A program made the translations under genes and the position numbers. 64,000 nt of DNA, taken from Cryobacterium inferilacus. GTDB taxonomy: Bacteria; Actinomycetota; Actinomycetes; Actinomycetales; Microbacteriaceae. The DNA lies in the NCBI RefSeq assembly GCF_019599185.1, contig NZ_JAIEUL010000003.1, forward strand, positions 186,001 to 250,000, in the 5' to 3' direction. The first letter of the stretch is position 1, and each line of letters begins with the position of its first letter. Under the pieces are notes generated by a model. The model saw nothing but the letters and a program-made list of their open reading frames with translations, was not told where the DNA came from and did no database searches. Below are positions 45,502 to 55,626 of this stretch, piece after piece.

Positions 45502-45915
45502 TTACTTGTCGAGCGGGCGCCAGATCACGATCTGGTTGGAGCGGCGGGTGCGGGTACCCGCACGCATCGAGATGACGTCCCCGGCAGAGCCGGCCGCGAA
45601 GACCCGACGGCCCGGACGGTTGAGCAGTTCGTCGGCCAGGGCCGTCTCGAGCTCGTTCACCCGGCCCTCGAGCACGCGCACGGTGTCTTCCAGCGCGAGA
45701 ATACGACGGATGCCCTCCAGGCTGACGCCCTCGGCACCCAGGTCCGCGATCTCCCGCAGCCGGGCCACGTCGCGCATGGAATAGCGGCGCGAGCGGCCCG
45801 GCGTGCGGCCGGGGCTGACGAGACCCAACCGGTCGTACTGCCGCAGGGTCTGCGGGTGCATGCCCGCCAACTCTGCGGCAGTACTGATCACGAAGACCCG
45901 GCTGTTCTCATCCAT
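45502..45915 (-). CDS. hspR: Heat-shock repressor HspR
   Basis: A 137-residue MerR-type repressor. The winged helix covers about residues 8-75 ('VFVISTAAELAGMHPQTLRQYDRLGLVSPGRTPGRSRRYS'), a near-exact HspR signature. A coiled coil and a basic tail follow. HspR with DnaK as co-repressor binds HAIR elements and shuts off dnaK and clpB. It is the last gene of the dnaK-grpE-dnaJ-hspR operon and so autoregulates. Two perfect HAIR sites in this window (before dnaK and clpB) are its expected targets. Confidence 0.95.
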   Translation of the reverse strand: MDENSRVFVISTAAELAGMHPQTLRQYDRLGLVSPGRTPGRSRRYSMRDVARLREIADLGAEGVSLEGIRRILALEDTVRVLEGRVNELETALADELLNRPGRRVFAAGSAGDVISMRAGTRTRRSNQIVIWRPLDK

Positions 45916-45922
45916 GCAGGTT

Positions 45923-46930
45923 CTACCCCTTGGCCCTGGCGAGCAGTTCGTCGCGCGGGTTCTCCTTGGGCAGCGCCTCGTTGAACGCGATCAGTTTCTC
46001 CTCGGCGTCCTTGGAGAGGTGCGATGGCACGGCCACCTGCACCACGGCGAGCAGGTCGCCGGTGCCCTTCGGCGTGACGACGCCGCGGCCCTTGACCCGC
46101 AGCACCCGTCCGCTCGGCGTGCCGGGCGCCACGCGCAGCTTCACCGGGGGCCCGCCAAGGGTCGGCACCTCGATGGTGGCTCCCAGTGCGGCCTCGGCGA
46201 AGGTCACCGGCACGTTCACGCGCAGGTTGAGGCCCTCACGTTCGAACACCGGATGCTTGCGCACGGTGACGGTGAGCACGATGTCGCCGTGCTCGCCGCC
46301 GTCCGGGCTGGGTTGCCCCTGCCCGCGCAGCTTGATCTTCTGCCCGTCGGCGACCCCGGCCGGGATCTTGACCTTGATCGGCCGACCATCCTGCGTCTGC
46401 AGGGTGATCTGGTCGCCGTGGGTGGCGGTGATGAAGTCGACCGTGGTCGACGCGATCACGTCGCGTCCCCTGGTCGGTCCACCGGCGCCGCGGAAGCCGC
46501 CGGTGGAGGTGCCGAACCGGCCACCACCGCCCTGGGCTCCACGACCGAACATGCCGCCGAGGATATCGTCGAAACCGGCCTGGTCGTAGGAGTAGCCCTG
46601 TTGTCTGGCTCCTCCGCCACCGAACATGCCGCCGAAGACGTCGTCGAAGCCGCCCTGCTGGCCGCCCTGGCCGGGGGCGGTGAAGCGTGCCCCACCGCCC
46701 ATGGCCCGCACGGCGTCGTACTCCTTGCGCTGTTCGGGGTCGCCGATCACCGAGTGCGCTTCGCTGATTTCCTTGAACTTGGCTTCCGCCGCCGCGTTAC
46801 CCGGGTTGGAGTCCGGGTGGTACTTGCGCGCGAGCTTGCGATACGCCTTCTTCAGATCGGCAGCGGAGACATCCTTGGCGACCCCGAGAACCTTGTAGAA
46901 GTCCTTGTCGAACCAGTCCTGGCTAGCCAT
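45923..46930 (-). CDS. dnaJ: DnaJ-type co-chaperone without zinc finger
   Basis: A 335-residue J protein. The J domain (about residues 8-75) has the HPD motif in 'ARKYHPDSNP'. A Gly/Phe-rich region (about 80-150) and the C-terminal beta-sandwich substrate domains follow. The four CXXCXGXG zinc motifs of full DnaJ are absent, so it is the CbpA/DnaJ1-like type common in actinobacterial dnaK operons. It stimulates DnaK ATPase. It overlaps grpE by 8 bp. Confidence 0.93.
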   Translation of the reverse strand: MASQDWFDKDFYKVLGVAKDVSAADLKKAYRKLARKYHPDSNPGNAAAEAKFKEISEAHSVIGDPEQRKEYDAVRAMGGGARFTAPGQGGQQGGFDDVFGGMFGGGGARQQGYSYDQAGFDDILGGMFGRGAQGGGGRFGTSTGGFRGAGGPTRGRDVIASTTVDFITATHGDQITLQTQDGRPIKVKIPAGVADGQKIKLRGQGQPSPDGGEHGDIVLTVTVRKHPVFEREGLNLRVNVPVTFAEAALGATIEVPTLGGPPVKLRVAPGTPSGRVLRVKGRGVVTPKGTGDLLAVVQVAVPSHLSKDAEEKLIAFNEALPKENPRDELLARAKG

Positions 46931-47608
46931 CGCTCGGTACCTGCACGACGACCTTGGCCACCCGCAGCAGCGAGGACCCGAGGTAGTAGCCGGTCTCGAC
47001 GACATCGCCGACGGTTTCCACGTCGACGTCAGCGCTGGGCTGCTGGAAGATGGCCTCGTGCACGGTGGGGTCGAAGACGTCGCCGACCGCGCCGTACGGC
47101 TTGAGGCCGATCCGCTCGGTGCTGGCGCGCAGCTTGGCGGCGATGGTCGCAAAGGCGGTGGCGCCCTCGAGGTCGCCGTGCTTCTCGGCCCGGTGCAGGT
47201 CGTCGAGCACCGGCAGCAGTACCTTGATCACCTCGCCGGTGGCGCGTTCCCGCTCCACCTCACGGTTGGCCTCGGTGCGCTTGCGGTAGTTCGCGTACTC
47301 GGCGGTGACCCGCTTGAGGTCGGCGAGGTGCTCGCTGCTCGGCTCGGCTGCTTCGAGGTTGGCCGCGTCCAGGATGTCCTGCACGGTCAGCTCGTCCTCC
47401 TCGATGCCCTCGGCGGTCGCGGCGTCGGGGCTCTCGCCCTGCTTCACCTCTGAGGCCTCGGTCGCGTCGACCGCTGCGGCCAGTTCCGCGTCAACGTCGA
47501 ACCCGTTGTCGGGCCCGCCCGCCGCGGGGGCGCCCGATTCGGGCGCTCCCGCAGCAGCGGCTGACTCGTCTTCTGGACGGTTCTCGTCCGGACGGTTGGT
47601 GTCTGTCA

Positions 47609-47609
<1 letters not shown>
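46923..47609 (-). CDS. grpE: Nucleotide exchange factor GrpE
   Basis: A 228-residue protein. A long acidic, Ala/Pro-rich N-terminal extension (about 1-75) is typical of high-GC actinobacteria. The coiled coil ('DLKRVTAEYANYRKRTEANREVERERA') and the beta domain ending 'DVVETGYYLGSSLLRVAKVVV' match GrpE. It releases ADP from DnaK. Its start ATG shares a base with the dnaK stop, so the two are coupled. Confidence 0.94.
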
Positions 47610-49477
<1,868 letters not shown>

Positions 49478-49524
49478 GTGAGAGTATCTCCTTCAAAGTG
49501 TGGGTTCAAGGCCCATTTCTGAGA

Positions 49525-49545
49525 CTTGAGTGTTGCTGACTCAAG
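49525..49545 (-). promoter_or_regulatory. HAIR operator 1 before dnaK
   Basis: CTTGAGT-N7-ACTCAAG, perfect, 47 bp upstream of the dnaK start. Same arms and spacer length as the clpB site at 10384-10404. Confidence 0.93.
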
Positions 49546-49587
49546 TGTGGCACCCGTCGAAAATCGAGTCAAGCTGGCTGCCCCAGA

Positions 49588-49608
49588 CTTGAGTCCATCT
49601 GGCTCAAC
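49588..49608 (-). promoter_or_regulatory. HAIR-like operator 2 before dnaK
   Basis: CTTGAGT-N7-GCTCAAC, with two mismatches in one arm. It is 42 bp (about four helix turns) upstream of site 1. A lone half-site GAGTCAAG lies between them (49566-49573). Tandem sites are usual for strong HspR control of dnaK. Confidence 0.7.
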
Positions 49609-49655
49609 TCCCAGGACTTTCACATTTCAGGAGCGGTGTGGGGAGCCTGTTCGCG

Positions 49656-49661
49656 TAACGT
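49656..49661 (+). promoter_or_regulatory. Leaderless -10 box of the 2H phosphoesterase gene
   Basis: TAACGT followed by 6 nt and the ATG at 49668, with no Shine-Dalgarno. Confidence 0.5.
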
Positions 49662-49667
49662 GACGGC

Positions 49668-50156
49668 ATGCCTCGACTCGTGATTGTGCTCCCGGTGACG
49701 CCGCTGCGGGTCGGCGATTCCTTCGCGGTGAGCGCGTGGCCGCTGCACGTCACGGTGCTGCCGCCGTTTCTCACGGATGCGCCGAGCAGCGAGATCGCGG
49801 CGGCCATGGCCGGCGTCGCTCTGGGCCGGTCGCCCCTCACTGTGGCCGTCGGTGACGACGAGTTGTTCGGGCGCAGGCACGACATCCCCGTCAGCCTGAT
49901 CCTCCCGAACGAGGTGCTGACGGCGCTGCACCACGCGCTGGTAGACGCCATCCGCCCGTTCGCCGCGGTGCCGGATGAACCGGCCTTCACCGGCGGTGGC
50001 TTTCGTGCGCACGTCACGCACAAGCCGCCCGCCCGCCTGCACCAAGGCGCCACCCTCACCCTCAGCCAACTCGCCCTGGTCGACATGCTCCCCCGTGCCC
50101 ACACGGCCGGGCGCACGGTGTTGGCCGCTCACCGGCTGCACGAGCAGCTCCGGTAA
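49668..50156 (+). CDS. 2H phosphoesterase-fold protein (2'-5' RNA ligase-like)
   Basis: A 162-residue protein with the two HxT motifs that define the 2H superfamily: 'WPLHVTVL' (His 27, Thr 29) and 'FRAHVTHK' (His 115, Thr 117). The family handles 2',5'- or cyclic phosphodiesters in RNA or nucleotides. The intermotif length is normal. It is the first of two leaderless-type genes; the acetyltransferase follows 9 bp after its stop with its own -10 box. Confidence 0.85.
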   Translation: MPRLVIVLPVTPLRVGDSFAVSAWPLHVTVLPPFLTDAPSSEIAAAMAGVALGRSPLTVAVGDDELFGRRHDIPVSLILPNEVLTALHHALVDAIRPFAAVPDEPAFTGGGFRAHVTHKPPARLHQGATLTLSQLALVDMLPRAHTAGRTVLAAHRLHEQLR

Positions 50157-50159
50157 TTT
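50154..50159 (+). promoter_or_regulatory. Leaderless -10 box of the GNAT gene
   Basis: TAATTT overlaps the stop codon of the preceding gene (TAA 50154-50156) and lies 6 nt before the ATG at 50166. The stop codon thus forms part of the next gene's promoter. Confidence 0.55.
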
Positions 50160-50165
50160 GTACCC

Positions 50166-50669
50166 ATGGAGATACGGGAGGCCCAGGAGGGCGACTGGCA
50201 ACAGATCTGGGGCTTCCTGCAGGAGGTCGTGGCCGCCGGGGAGACCTACTGCTGGCCGCGGGACAGCACCGAGGAGGCCGCCAGGGCCTGGTGGATGGGC
50301 AAGCCAGGCGGGCGGGTCTTCGTGGCGGAGGACGACGGCCGGGTGCTCGGCACCGCCGAACTTCACCCCAACCAGCCGGCCGCCGGCGCCCACGTCGCCA
50401 ACGCGGGCTTCATGGTCGCGACGCATGCGTCTGGGCGCGGCATCGGCCGCGCCCTCGCCGGCCACGTGCTCACGCAGGCCGCCGACGCGGGTTTCCGCGC
50501 GATGCAGTTCAACGCCGTCGTCGAGACGAACCACACCGCGGTGCGGCTCTGGCAGTCGCTCGGGTTCAGCATCGTCGGTACGGTGCCGCAGGCGTTCCGT
50601 CACCCCGTGCACGGTTTCGTCGGCCTGCACGTGATGCACCGCTCCCTCGAGGGCGTCCGCCCAGACTAG
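50166..50669 (+). CDS. GNAT-family N-acetyltransferase
   Basis: A 167-residue acetyltransferase. The acetyl-CoA loop is in 'GFMVATHASGRGIGRALAGHVL' (Arg/Gln-x-x-Gly-x-Gly/Ala form), and 'NHTAVRLWQSLGFSIVGTVPQAF' is the standard C-terminal motif B. It is close to the phosphinothricin-type or YhhY-like acetyltransferases. The acceptor cannot be read from the sequence. Confidence 0.9.
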   Translation: MEIREAQEGDWQQIWGFLQEVVAAGETYCWPRDSTEEAARAWWMGKPGGRVFVAEDDGRVLGTAELHPNQPAAGAHVANAGFMVATHASGRGIGRALAGHVLTQAADAGFRAMQFNAVVETNHTAVRLWQSLGFSIVGTVPQAFRHPVHGFVGLHVMHRSLEGVRPD

Positions 50670-50716
50670 GCGGCGCGCTCGCGCACATCCGTCCCCCGTT
50701 GTTCACCGGGCGGTCC

Positions 50717-50722
50717 TAGTCT
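50717..50722 (+). promoter_or_regulatory. Leaderless -10 box of the UMF1-type transporter gene
   Basis: TAGTCT, 6 nt, then the ATG at 50729. Confidence 0.55.
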
Positions 50723-50728
50723 TGCCTC

Positions 50729-52057
50729 ATGACCGAGACACTCGACGGTAACGGCGCCGCCTCAGCACCCGCGGCCCCGACCCCCACTCGCGCCGCAGTC
50801 TTCGCCTGGAGCCTGTGGGACTGGGGCTCGGCCGCATTCAACGCCGTGGTCACCACCTTCGTTTTCGCCGTCTACCTCACCGGTGATTCCTTCGGCGATG
50901 AAGACACCATCGCCGCGCAGCTGGGTTGGGCCCTCGCCATCGCCGGGTTCCTCATCGCCGTGCTCGCCCCGGTCACCGGCGCCCGCTCTGACTCCTCCGG
51001 CCGGCGGAAGTTCTGGCTGGGCGTGAACACCTTCATCGTGGTGGCCCTGACCGCCGGCATGTTCTTCGTCTTCCCTTCCCCCGAATACCTGCTGCTCGGC
51101 CTGATCCTCCTGGCCGCCGGCAACGTGTTCTTCGAGCTCGCCGGCGTCAGCTACAACGCCATGCTCGCGCAGGTCTCCACGCCGCGCACCATCGGCAAGG
51201 TCAGTGGTTTCGGGTGGGGCATGGGCTACATCGGTGGCATCGTGCTGCTGCTCATCGTCTACTTCGGCTTCATCAACCCCGAGGTGGGCCTGTTCGGCGT
51301 CACCGGTGAGAACGGCCTCGCGGTGCGGGTCACCATGCTCATCGCGGCGGCCTGGTTCGGCCTGTTCGCGCTGCCCCTCCTCCTGCGGGTGCCGGAGTAC
51401 CGGGCACCGGATACCGCGCTCCGCCCCAGGGTCGGCTTCCTGCAGTCCTACCTGGATCTGGGCCGGGACGTGGCCGGGCTCTGGCGCACCAGCAGGCAGA
51501 CCGTGTACTTCCTCGTCGCCAGCGCCATCTTCCGGGACGGCCTGGCCGGGGTGTTCACCTTCGGCGGCGTGCTCGCGGCGTCGGCGTTCGGTTTCTCGGC
51601 CGGGGAGGTGATCATTTTCGCGATCGCGGCGAATGTGGTCGCCGGCATTGCCACCATCAGCGTGGGAGCGCTCGATGACAGGCTCGGCGCCAAGCCCGTG
51701 ATCGTCACCGCCCTGATCGGCCTCATCGTCAGCGGCAGCCTCGTCTTCCTGCTGCACGACGGCGGCCAGATCGTGTTCTGGACCGCCGGCCTGGCGCTCT
51801 GCCTGTTCGTCGGCCCGGCGCAATCGGCCAGCCGCACCTTCCTCGCCCGCCTCATCCCGGCCGGCAGGGAGGGCGAGGTGTTCGGCCTCTACGCCACCAC
51901 CGGCCGGGCCGCCAGTTTCCTGGCCCCCACCGCGTTCGCGCTCATGGTGACGATCTTCGGCGAAACCTACTGGGGCATCCTGGGCATCATGCTGGTGCTG
52001 CTGGTCGGGCTGGTGCTGCTGCTGCCGGTGAAGGCCAGGCAGAACAAGCTGGGCTGA
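50729..52057 (+). CDS. MFS transporter, UMF1/Atg22-like
   Basis: A 442-residue protein with about 12 helices. 'WSLWDWGSAAFNAVVTTFVFAVYL' near the N-terminus is the signature of the UMF1 (Atg22-like) branch, thought to export amino acids or related compounds. 'FGWGMGYIGGIVLLLIVY' and 'GALDDRLGAKPVI' also fit. The substrate is unknown. Confidence 0.88.
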   Translation: MTETLDGNGAASAPAAPTPTRAAVFAWSLWDWGSAAFNAVVTTFVFAVYLTGDSFGDEDTIAAQLGWALAIAGFLIAVLAPVTGARSDSSGRRKFWLGVNTFIVVALTAGMFFVFPSPEYLLLGLILLAAGNVFFELAGVSYNAMLAQVSTPRTIGKVSGFGWGMGYIGGIVLLLIVYFGFINPEVGLFGVTGENGLAVRVTMLIAAAWFGLFALPLLLRVPEYRAPDTALRPRVGFLQSYLDLGRDVAGLWRTSRQTVYFLVASAIFRDGLAGVFTFGGVLAASAFGFSAGEVIIFAIAANVVAGIATISVGALDDRLGAKPVIVTALIGLIVSGSLVFLLHDGGQIVFWTAGLALCLFVGPAQSASRTFLARLIPAGREGEVFGLYATTGRAASFLAPTAFALMVTIFGETYWGILGIMLVLLVGLVLLLPVKARQNKLG

Positions 52058-52059
52058 GC

Positions 52060-52088
52060 CGGCCGACGGGGTGGGCTCGCTCGTCGGC
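52060..52088 (+). terminator. Hairpin after the UMF1-type gene
   Basis: GGCCGACG (52060-52067) and CGTCGGCC (52081-52088) form an 8-bp stem with a 13-nt loop, 3 bp after the stop codon. No T-run follows, so it would be a weak terminator or a 3'-end stabiliser. Confidence 0.4.
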
Positions 52089-52161
52089 CCGGCCCATCCG
52101 GCACACTGGGAGTGGCCGCTTCACCTGCGGCTGCCGACGCGAACAGAAGAAAGGTGGCGGA

Positions 52162-52935
52162 ATGATCGAGTTGCGCACCCCGACAGAACTCACCGAGATG
52201 CAGGCGGCCGGCACGTTCGTCGCCGAGACGCTGACGGCGCTCAAGGCCCGCGCCGACGTGGGGGTGAACCTCATGGAGTTGGATGCATACGCCCACGAGC
52301 TCATCCGGCAGCGCGGCGCCGAGTCGTGCTACCTCGACTACGCGCCGTCCTTCGGCAGCGGACCGTTCGGCTTTGTGCTCTGCACCTCGGTCAACGACGC
52401 CGTGCTGCACGGCAAACCGCACGACTACACGCTGGCAGACGGCGACCTGCTCACCCTCGACTTCGCCAGCTCCGTGGACGGCTGGGTGGCCGATTCGGCG
52501 ATCAGCCTGGTGGTGGGCACCGCAAGCGCCGAGGACCTCGCCCTGATCCGGCTCACCGAAGACGCCCTGGCGGCGGGCATCGCGGCGGCCGTGGTCGGCA
52601 ACAAGATCGGCGACATCTCCCACGCCATCGGCAGCCTGGCCGAGGCGGCCGGCCTGCGGGTCAACCTGGACTTCGGCGGCCACGGCGTTGGTCGCACCAT
52701 GCACGGCGACCCGCACGTTCCCAACGCCGGCCGTCCGCACCGCGGCTACCCGCTGCGGCCCGGCTTGGTCATCGCGATCGAACCGTGGTTCCTCAGCGGC
52801 ACCGACAAGCTCAAGACCGACAAGGATGGTTGGACCCTGCGCAGCGCCGACGGCAGCAGGGGCGCCCACTCCGAGCACACCATCGCCATCACCGAGACCG
52901 AGCCAATCGTGCTCACCCGGCGGGCGGCCGAGTAG
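52162..52935 (+). CDS. map: Type I methionine aminopeptidase
   Basis: A 257-residue metalloprotease that removes the N-terminal Met from new proteins. Metal ligands are the two Asp in 'LDFASSVDGWVADSA', the His in 'GHGVGRTMHGDPHVPN', and the two Glu in 'IAIEPWF' and 'HSEHTIAITE'. The ATG at 52162 has AGAAAGG about 8 nt upstream. The paralogue essential for translation is usually next to secY, so this may be a second copy. Confidence 0.92.
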   Translation: MIELRTPTELTEMQAAGTFVAETLTALKARADVGVNLMELDAYAHELIRQRGAESCYLDYAPSFGSGPFGFVLCTSVNDAVLHGKPHDYTLADGDLLTLDFASSVDGWVADSAISLVVGTASAEDLALIRLTEDALAAGIAAAVVGNKIGDISHAIGSLAEAAGLRVNLDFGGHGVGRTMHGDPHVPNAGRPHRGYPLRPGLVIAIEPWFLSGTDKLKTDKDGWTLRSADGSRGAHSEHTIAITETEPIVLTRRAAE

Positions 52936-52939
52936 TCCG

Positions 52940-53465
52940 TCACCCCTCCGCGTGCGGTAGCCGGTCGGTGATGGCCAGCGCCCACTCCACCGCCGGCCCG
53001 CCGCCACCGAGCAGGTTGAACGTGGCGCCGTCGGTGGGCAGGGTGACGTCCAGACCCTGGGATGCGCCGTCACAGGGACCGGTCACGGCGCTCCCTGTGG
53101 TGTCAACGGTGAGCGTCACCGTGGAGTCGGCGTCGCCGCGGCAGGCGAGGTAGACCGAGTAGTCGCCCGCCGGAAGGGTCGACGTCACCATCGTGAAGGC
53201 TCCGGGCGACCCGGCGTCCATGCGGCCGTTCTGCGCCATGACGAACCCGTCCGCCCCGCCCGTCGGCACCGCTTCCGCCGCCCACGCGGCGGTCTCGGCC
53301 GGGTCCCCACCCGAGGTGGGTGCGGTCGTTGCCGTGGCGGTGGGCGTGGGCGTGATCGTGGGCGTCGGCGCGGCGCTGCGGGCGGCATCCGTTTCGACCG
53401 GTGTGCACGCGGTCAGCGCCAGAACGAGGGCGGCTCGGTCGCCGGTAAATACACCCGAATTGCAT
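52940..53465 (-). pseudogene. Lipoprotein gene with a probable one-base frameshift near its start
   Basis: The C-terminal 109 residues ('MAQNGRMDAGSPGAFTM..') are in a clean frame to the stop at 52940. Reading that frame back gives a Thr/Pro linker and the lipobox-like 'RAALVLALTAC' (Cys codon at 53405-53407), but there is no start codon in frame before it. The only upstream ATG (53465) is one base out. Removing one base of the GGG run (CCC at 53454-53456 on the plus strand) would join them as a short signal peptide. Either a real frameshift or a sequence error; a later GTG start (53269) would lose the signal. Confidence 0.55.
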
Positions 53466-53512
53466 ACTATTTCGCGCTCGGGGCGATGCCGGCGTCAGGC
53501 CGGTCCTGCCGG

Positions 53513-53779
53513 TCAGTACTCGATGTCGTCGGCCGCGAGCCAGGGGGTCATCGACGCAGGCTGCAGCAACGCGTCGGGATCCACCTCGTAGGTTTCGAGC
53601 ACGATACTCATGCCCGGAGACACCAGAACCCGCACCCCGACCGCGCCGGCCACGGGAATGTCGACCATGCCACCACCGGAGCGTACGGCGGCGACGAGGC
53701 GTTCGGAGAACTCCGCCAGATCTGTGGTCATGCGCAACCGGAACTGGCGGTCACCGATGCTGAGCGTGACTGCCTGCAC
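53513..53779 (-). CDS. Hypothetical 88-residue protein
   Basis: No family is recognised. The protein has a strand-helix pattern ('MQAVTLSIGDRQFRLRMTTDLAEFSERLVAAVRSGGG') and an acidic end ('WLAADDIEY'). The GTG start has GGGAGG 6 nt upstream. It is upstream of the broken lipoprotein gene in the same direction. The spacer from 53780 to 53997 shows nothing else clear. Confidence 0.65.
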   Translation of the reverse strand: MQAVTLSIGDRQFRLRMTTDLAEFSERLVAAVRSGGGMVDIPVAGAVGVRVLVSPGMSIVLETYEVDPDALLQPASMTPWLAADDIEY

Positions 53780-53997
53780 TGCGCCTCCCTCAACCGATAC
53801 CTCAGGTTAGGGCCAAAGCCACCGACTGTATACCGAACCTAAACAGCCTGGCACCGCCCTCGCCGGCCCGATACGGCCACGGTCCCGGAATTCGGAACCA
53901 GCCGTGAACCTGAACACTCTCTGGCACTCCGCTGAATATCACGTCATTGTCCGAAACCCACCAGCTCCAACCCGAGCGGGACCGGCAGACTGAAGCC

Positions 53998-54798
53998 ATG
54001 ACCAACACACTGATCCAGAAGGCCGAACTCCTCAACGTGCTGCACGTTCCCGGCACCCCGCTCATCGTGACGAACGTGTGGGACGCCATCACCGCGAAGA
54101 TCGTCGCCGACGCCCCCGGCGTGAAGGCCCTGGCCAGCGCCTCGCACTCGGTCTCCAACGTGCGCGGCCTGCAAGACGGTGAGGGCCTCACCGTCGACGA
54201 AGCCATCATCGCCGCCCGCATCATCACCGGCGCCACCGACCTGCCCGTCTCCATCGACTTCGAAAAGGGCTACGCGACGGATGCCGCGGGCGTGGCCGAG
54301 AACGTGCGTCGCCTGATCGAGGAGGCCGGAGCTGCCGGCATCAACATCGAGGACTCGATCGGTGCCGCCAAGGCACCGCAGTTCGACATCCCCACCGCCG
54401 CCGCCCGCGTGGCCGCGGCACGCGCAGGCGCCGAGGCCGCCGGGGTCCCACTGGTGATCAACGCCCGCGTCGACACCCTCGCCGGTGGCGGCGACTGGGC
54501 CGAGGCCGTGCAGCGCGCGAACGCCTACCTCGACGCCGGCGCCGACGTGATCTTCTTCCTCGGCCTCTCCGATGAGGACAAGGTGAAGCGCGCCCTCGAC
54601 GAGGTCAACGGCCGCATCTCCGTGATCGGTGCGCCCGGTCTGGTGCCGCTGAAGCGCCTGGCCGAGCTCGGCATCTCCCGGGTCAGCTTCGGCCCCGGCA
54701 CCCTGGGCCTGGCCCTCGCGTCCCTGCAGCGTGCGGCCACCAGCCTCACCGCGCTGGGCGACTACCCCGACGACCTCGGCTTCAAGTTCGAGCTCTAA
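53998..54798 (+). CDS. Isocitrate lyase/PEP mutase-superfamily protein
   Basis: A 266-residue protein with the family layout 'IVTNVWDAITAKIVADAPGVKALASASHSVS', 'LPVSIDFEKGYATDA', 'GAAGINIEDSIGAAKAPQF' and 'LVINARVDTL'. It corresponds to the 2-methylisocitrate-lyase-like/oxaloacetate-decarboxylase-like group, acting on a C-C or P-C bond of a carboxylate with Mg2+. The KKCGH motif of isocitrate lyase is absent. The specific reaction is not evident. Confidence 0.87.
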   Translation: MTNTLIQKAELLNVLHVPGTPLIVTNVWDAITAKIVADAPGVKALASASHSVSNVRGLQDGEGLTVDEAIIAARIITGATDLPVSIDFEKGYATDAAGVAENVRRLIEEAGAAGINIEDSIGAAKAPQFDIPTAAARVAAARAGAEAAGVPLVINARVDTLAGGGDWAEAVQRANAYLDAGADVIFFLGLSDEDKVKRALDEVNGRISVIGAPGLVPLKRLAELGISRVSFGPGTLGLALASLQRAATSLTALGDYPDDLGFKFEL

Positions 54799-54823
54799 CC
54801 CGGCGAGGCGGGGCGGGCATCCG

Positions 54824-55039
54824 TCAGAGCGGGGCGGGGTCGAACACGACGTGAGCGCGGCCCGTCACGGCGTCTTCGGCGCCCCTGGCCCGCACCCCGT
54901 AGACGTCGGCGATGAGCGCCGGGGTGAGGATGTCGCGCGGCCGGCCGCCGGCGACGGCCCGGCCGGCGCGCAGCACCAGCACACTGTCGCAGAACATGGC
55001 CGCGAGATTGAGGTCGCGCAGGGCCACGAGAGATGGGAA
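54824..55039 (-). pseudogene. C-terminal remnant of a siderophore/heme-type ABC ATPase
   Basis: About 70 residues survive: 'SLVALRDLNLAAMFCDSVLVLRAG' followed by 'RPRDILTPALIADVYGV'. This is the last quarter of a FecE/FepC-like ATPase, with the switch region normally 'VALHDLNLAA' (the key His reads Arg here). Walker A, signature and Walker B are all gone. Reading further back gives a few unrelated codons and then the iron box at 55083. So the promoter and the tail of the gene are joined by a large deletion. Confidence 0.8.
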
Positions 55040-55082
55040 CTCCTGAGGTGGCGGGCGAACAAAGCGGCCCTCAATTCGGGCT

Positions 55083-55101
55083 GTTAGTAAGCCTTACCTA
55101 A
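55083..55101 (-). promoter_or_regulatory. IdeR/DtxR-type iron box
   Basis: On the minus strand TTAGGTAAGGCTTACTAAC matches the 19-bp DtxR/IdeR consensus (TTAGGTTAGSCTAACCTAA) in most positions, with a perfect GTAAG-G-CTTAC core. It lies just upstream of the ABC ATPase remnant in the right direction, so it is the orphaned operator of a lost iron-uptake operon. It could also influence the upstream FBP gene's 3' end, which is less likely. Confidence 0.75.
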
Positions 55102-55127
55102 ATTGAGTCGCCGTCCGGCCGGGCGGT

Positions 55128-55619
55128 CTAACGCGAGGCGAGTACCTCCGCGACGAAACCCGCGGACCGCTCGCGCAGCATCCGCATCCGCTCCTCGCGG
55201 GCCGCGTCGACGTCGAAGCCGATGTAGGCCATCGTTGGGAGCTTCCGCACATTGGCCGAACACTGGAATTCGGCGCAGACCCAGATGGCGATGGTGTCGC
55301 CGTTGCGGCCGGCCGCCCCGGCCCGCTGAGCGCTGTAGAGCACCACCTCGTTGGGCAGCTTCACGTCGCGGCACCAGGAACACTGCGCGCGATGGCTCGG
55401 CGACGCATCCGCTTGCCGCAGCACGATACCGACGGGTTCGCCGTCGACGGGCACCACAACGTAGGAGCGCCGCTTGATTTTCGGGTCGACCCAGCCCAGG
55501 TAGTCCAGCGCGCTCCACTCGATCGTGTCGAAGCCGACGGGCAGCGTGATGTCGGCGACGACCTTGCGGGATGCGTTGGCGAAGACGGTCTTGAGGGTGG
55601 CAGTGTCGAGCGGAAGCAT
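55128..55619 (-). CDS. FBP-type EF-G-binding protein (treble-clef zinc finger)
   Basis: A 163-residue protein of the FBP family. The zinc ligands are in 'CSWC' (about 82-85) and the Cys residues of 'VCAEFQCSANVRK'. The N-terminal part ('WSALDYLGWVDPKIKRRSYVVV') is also typical. In staphylococci the related FusB protein frees EF-G and gives fusidic acid resistance; other members are of unknown role. It lies immediately downstream of a TetR gene, on the same strand. Confidence 0.85.
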   Translation of the reverse strand: MLPLDTATLKTVFANASRKVVADITLPVGFDTIEWSALDYLGWVDPKIKRRSYVVVPVDGEPVGIVLRQADASPSHRAQCSWCRDVKLPNEVVLYSAQRAGAAGRNGDTIAIWVCAEFQCSANVRKLPTMAYIGFDVDAAREERMRMLRERSAGFVAEVLASR

Positions 55620-55626
55620 ACGGGTC

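Noticed and set aside
49478..49667. CIRCE element for dnaK
   Set aside because: No TTAGCACTC-N9-GAGTGCTAA is present; the repeats there are HAIR elements.
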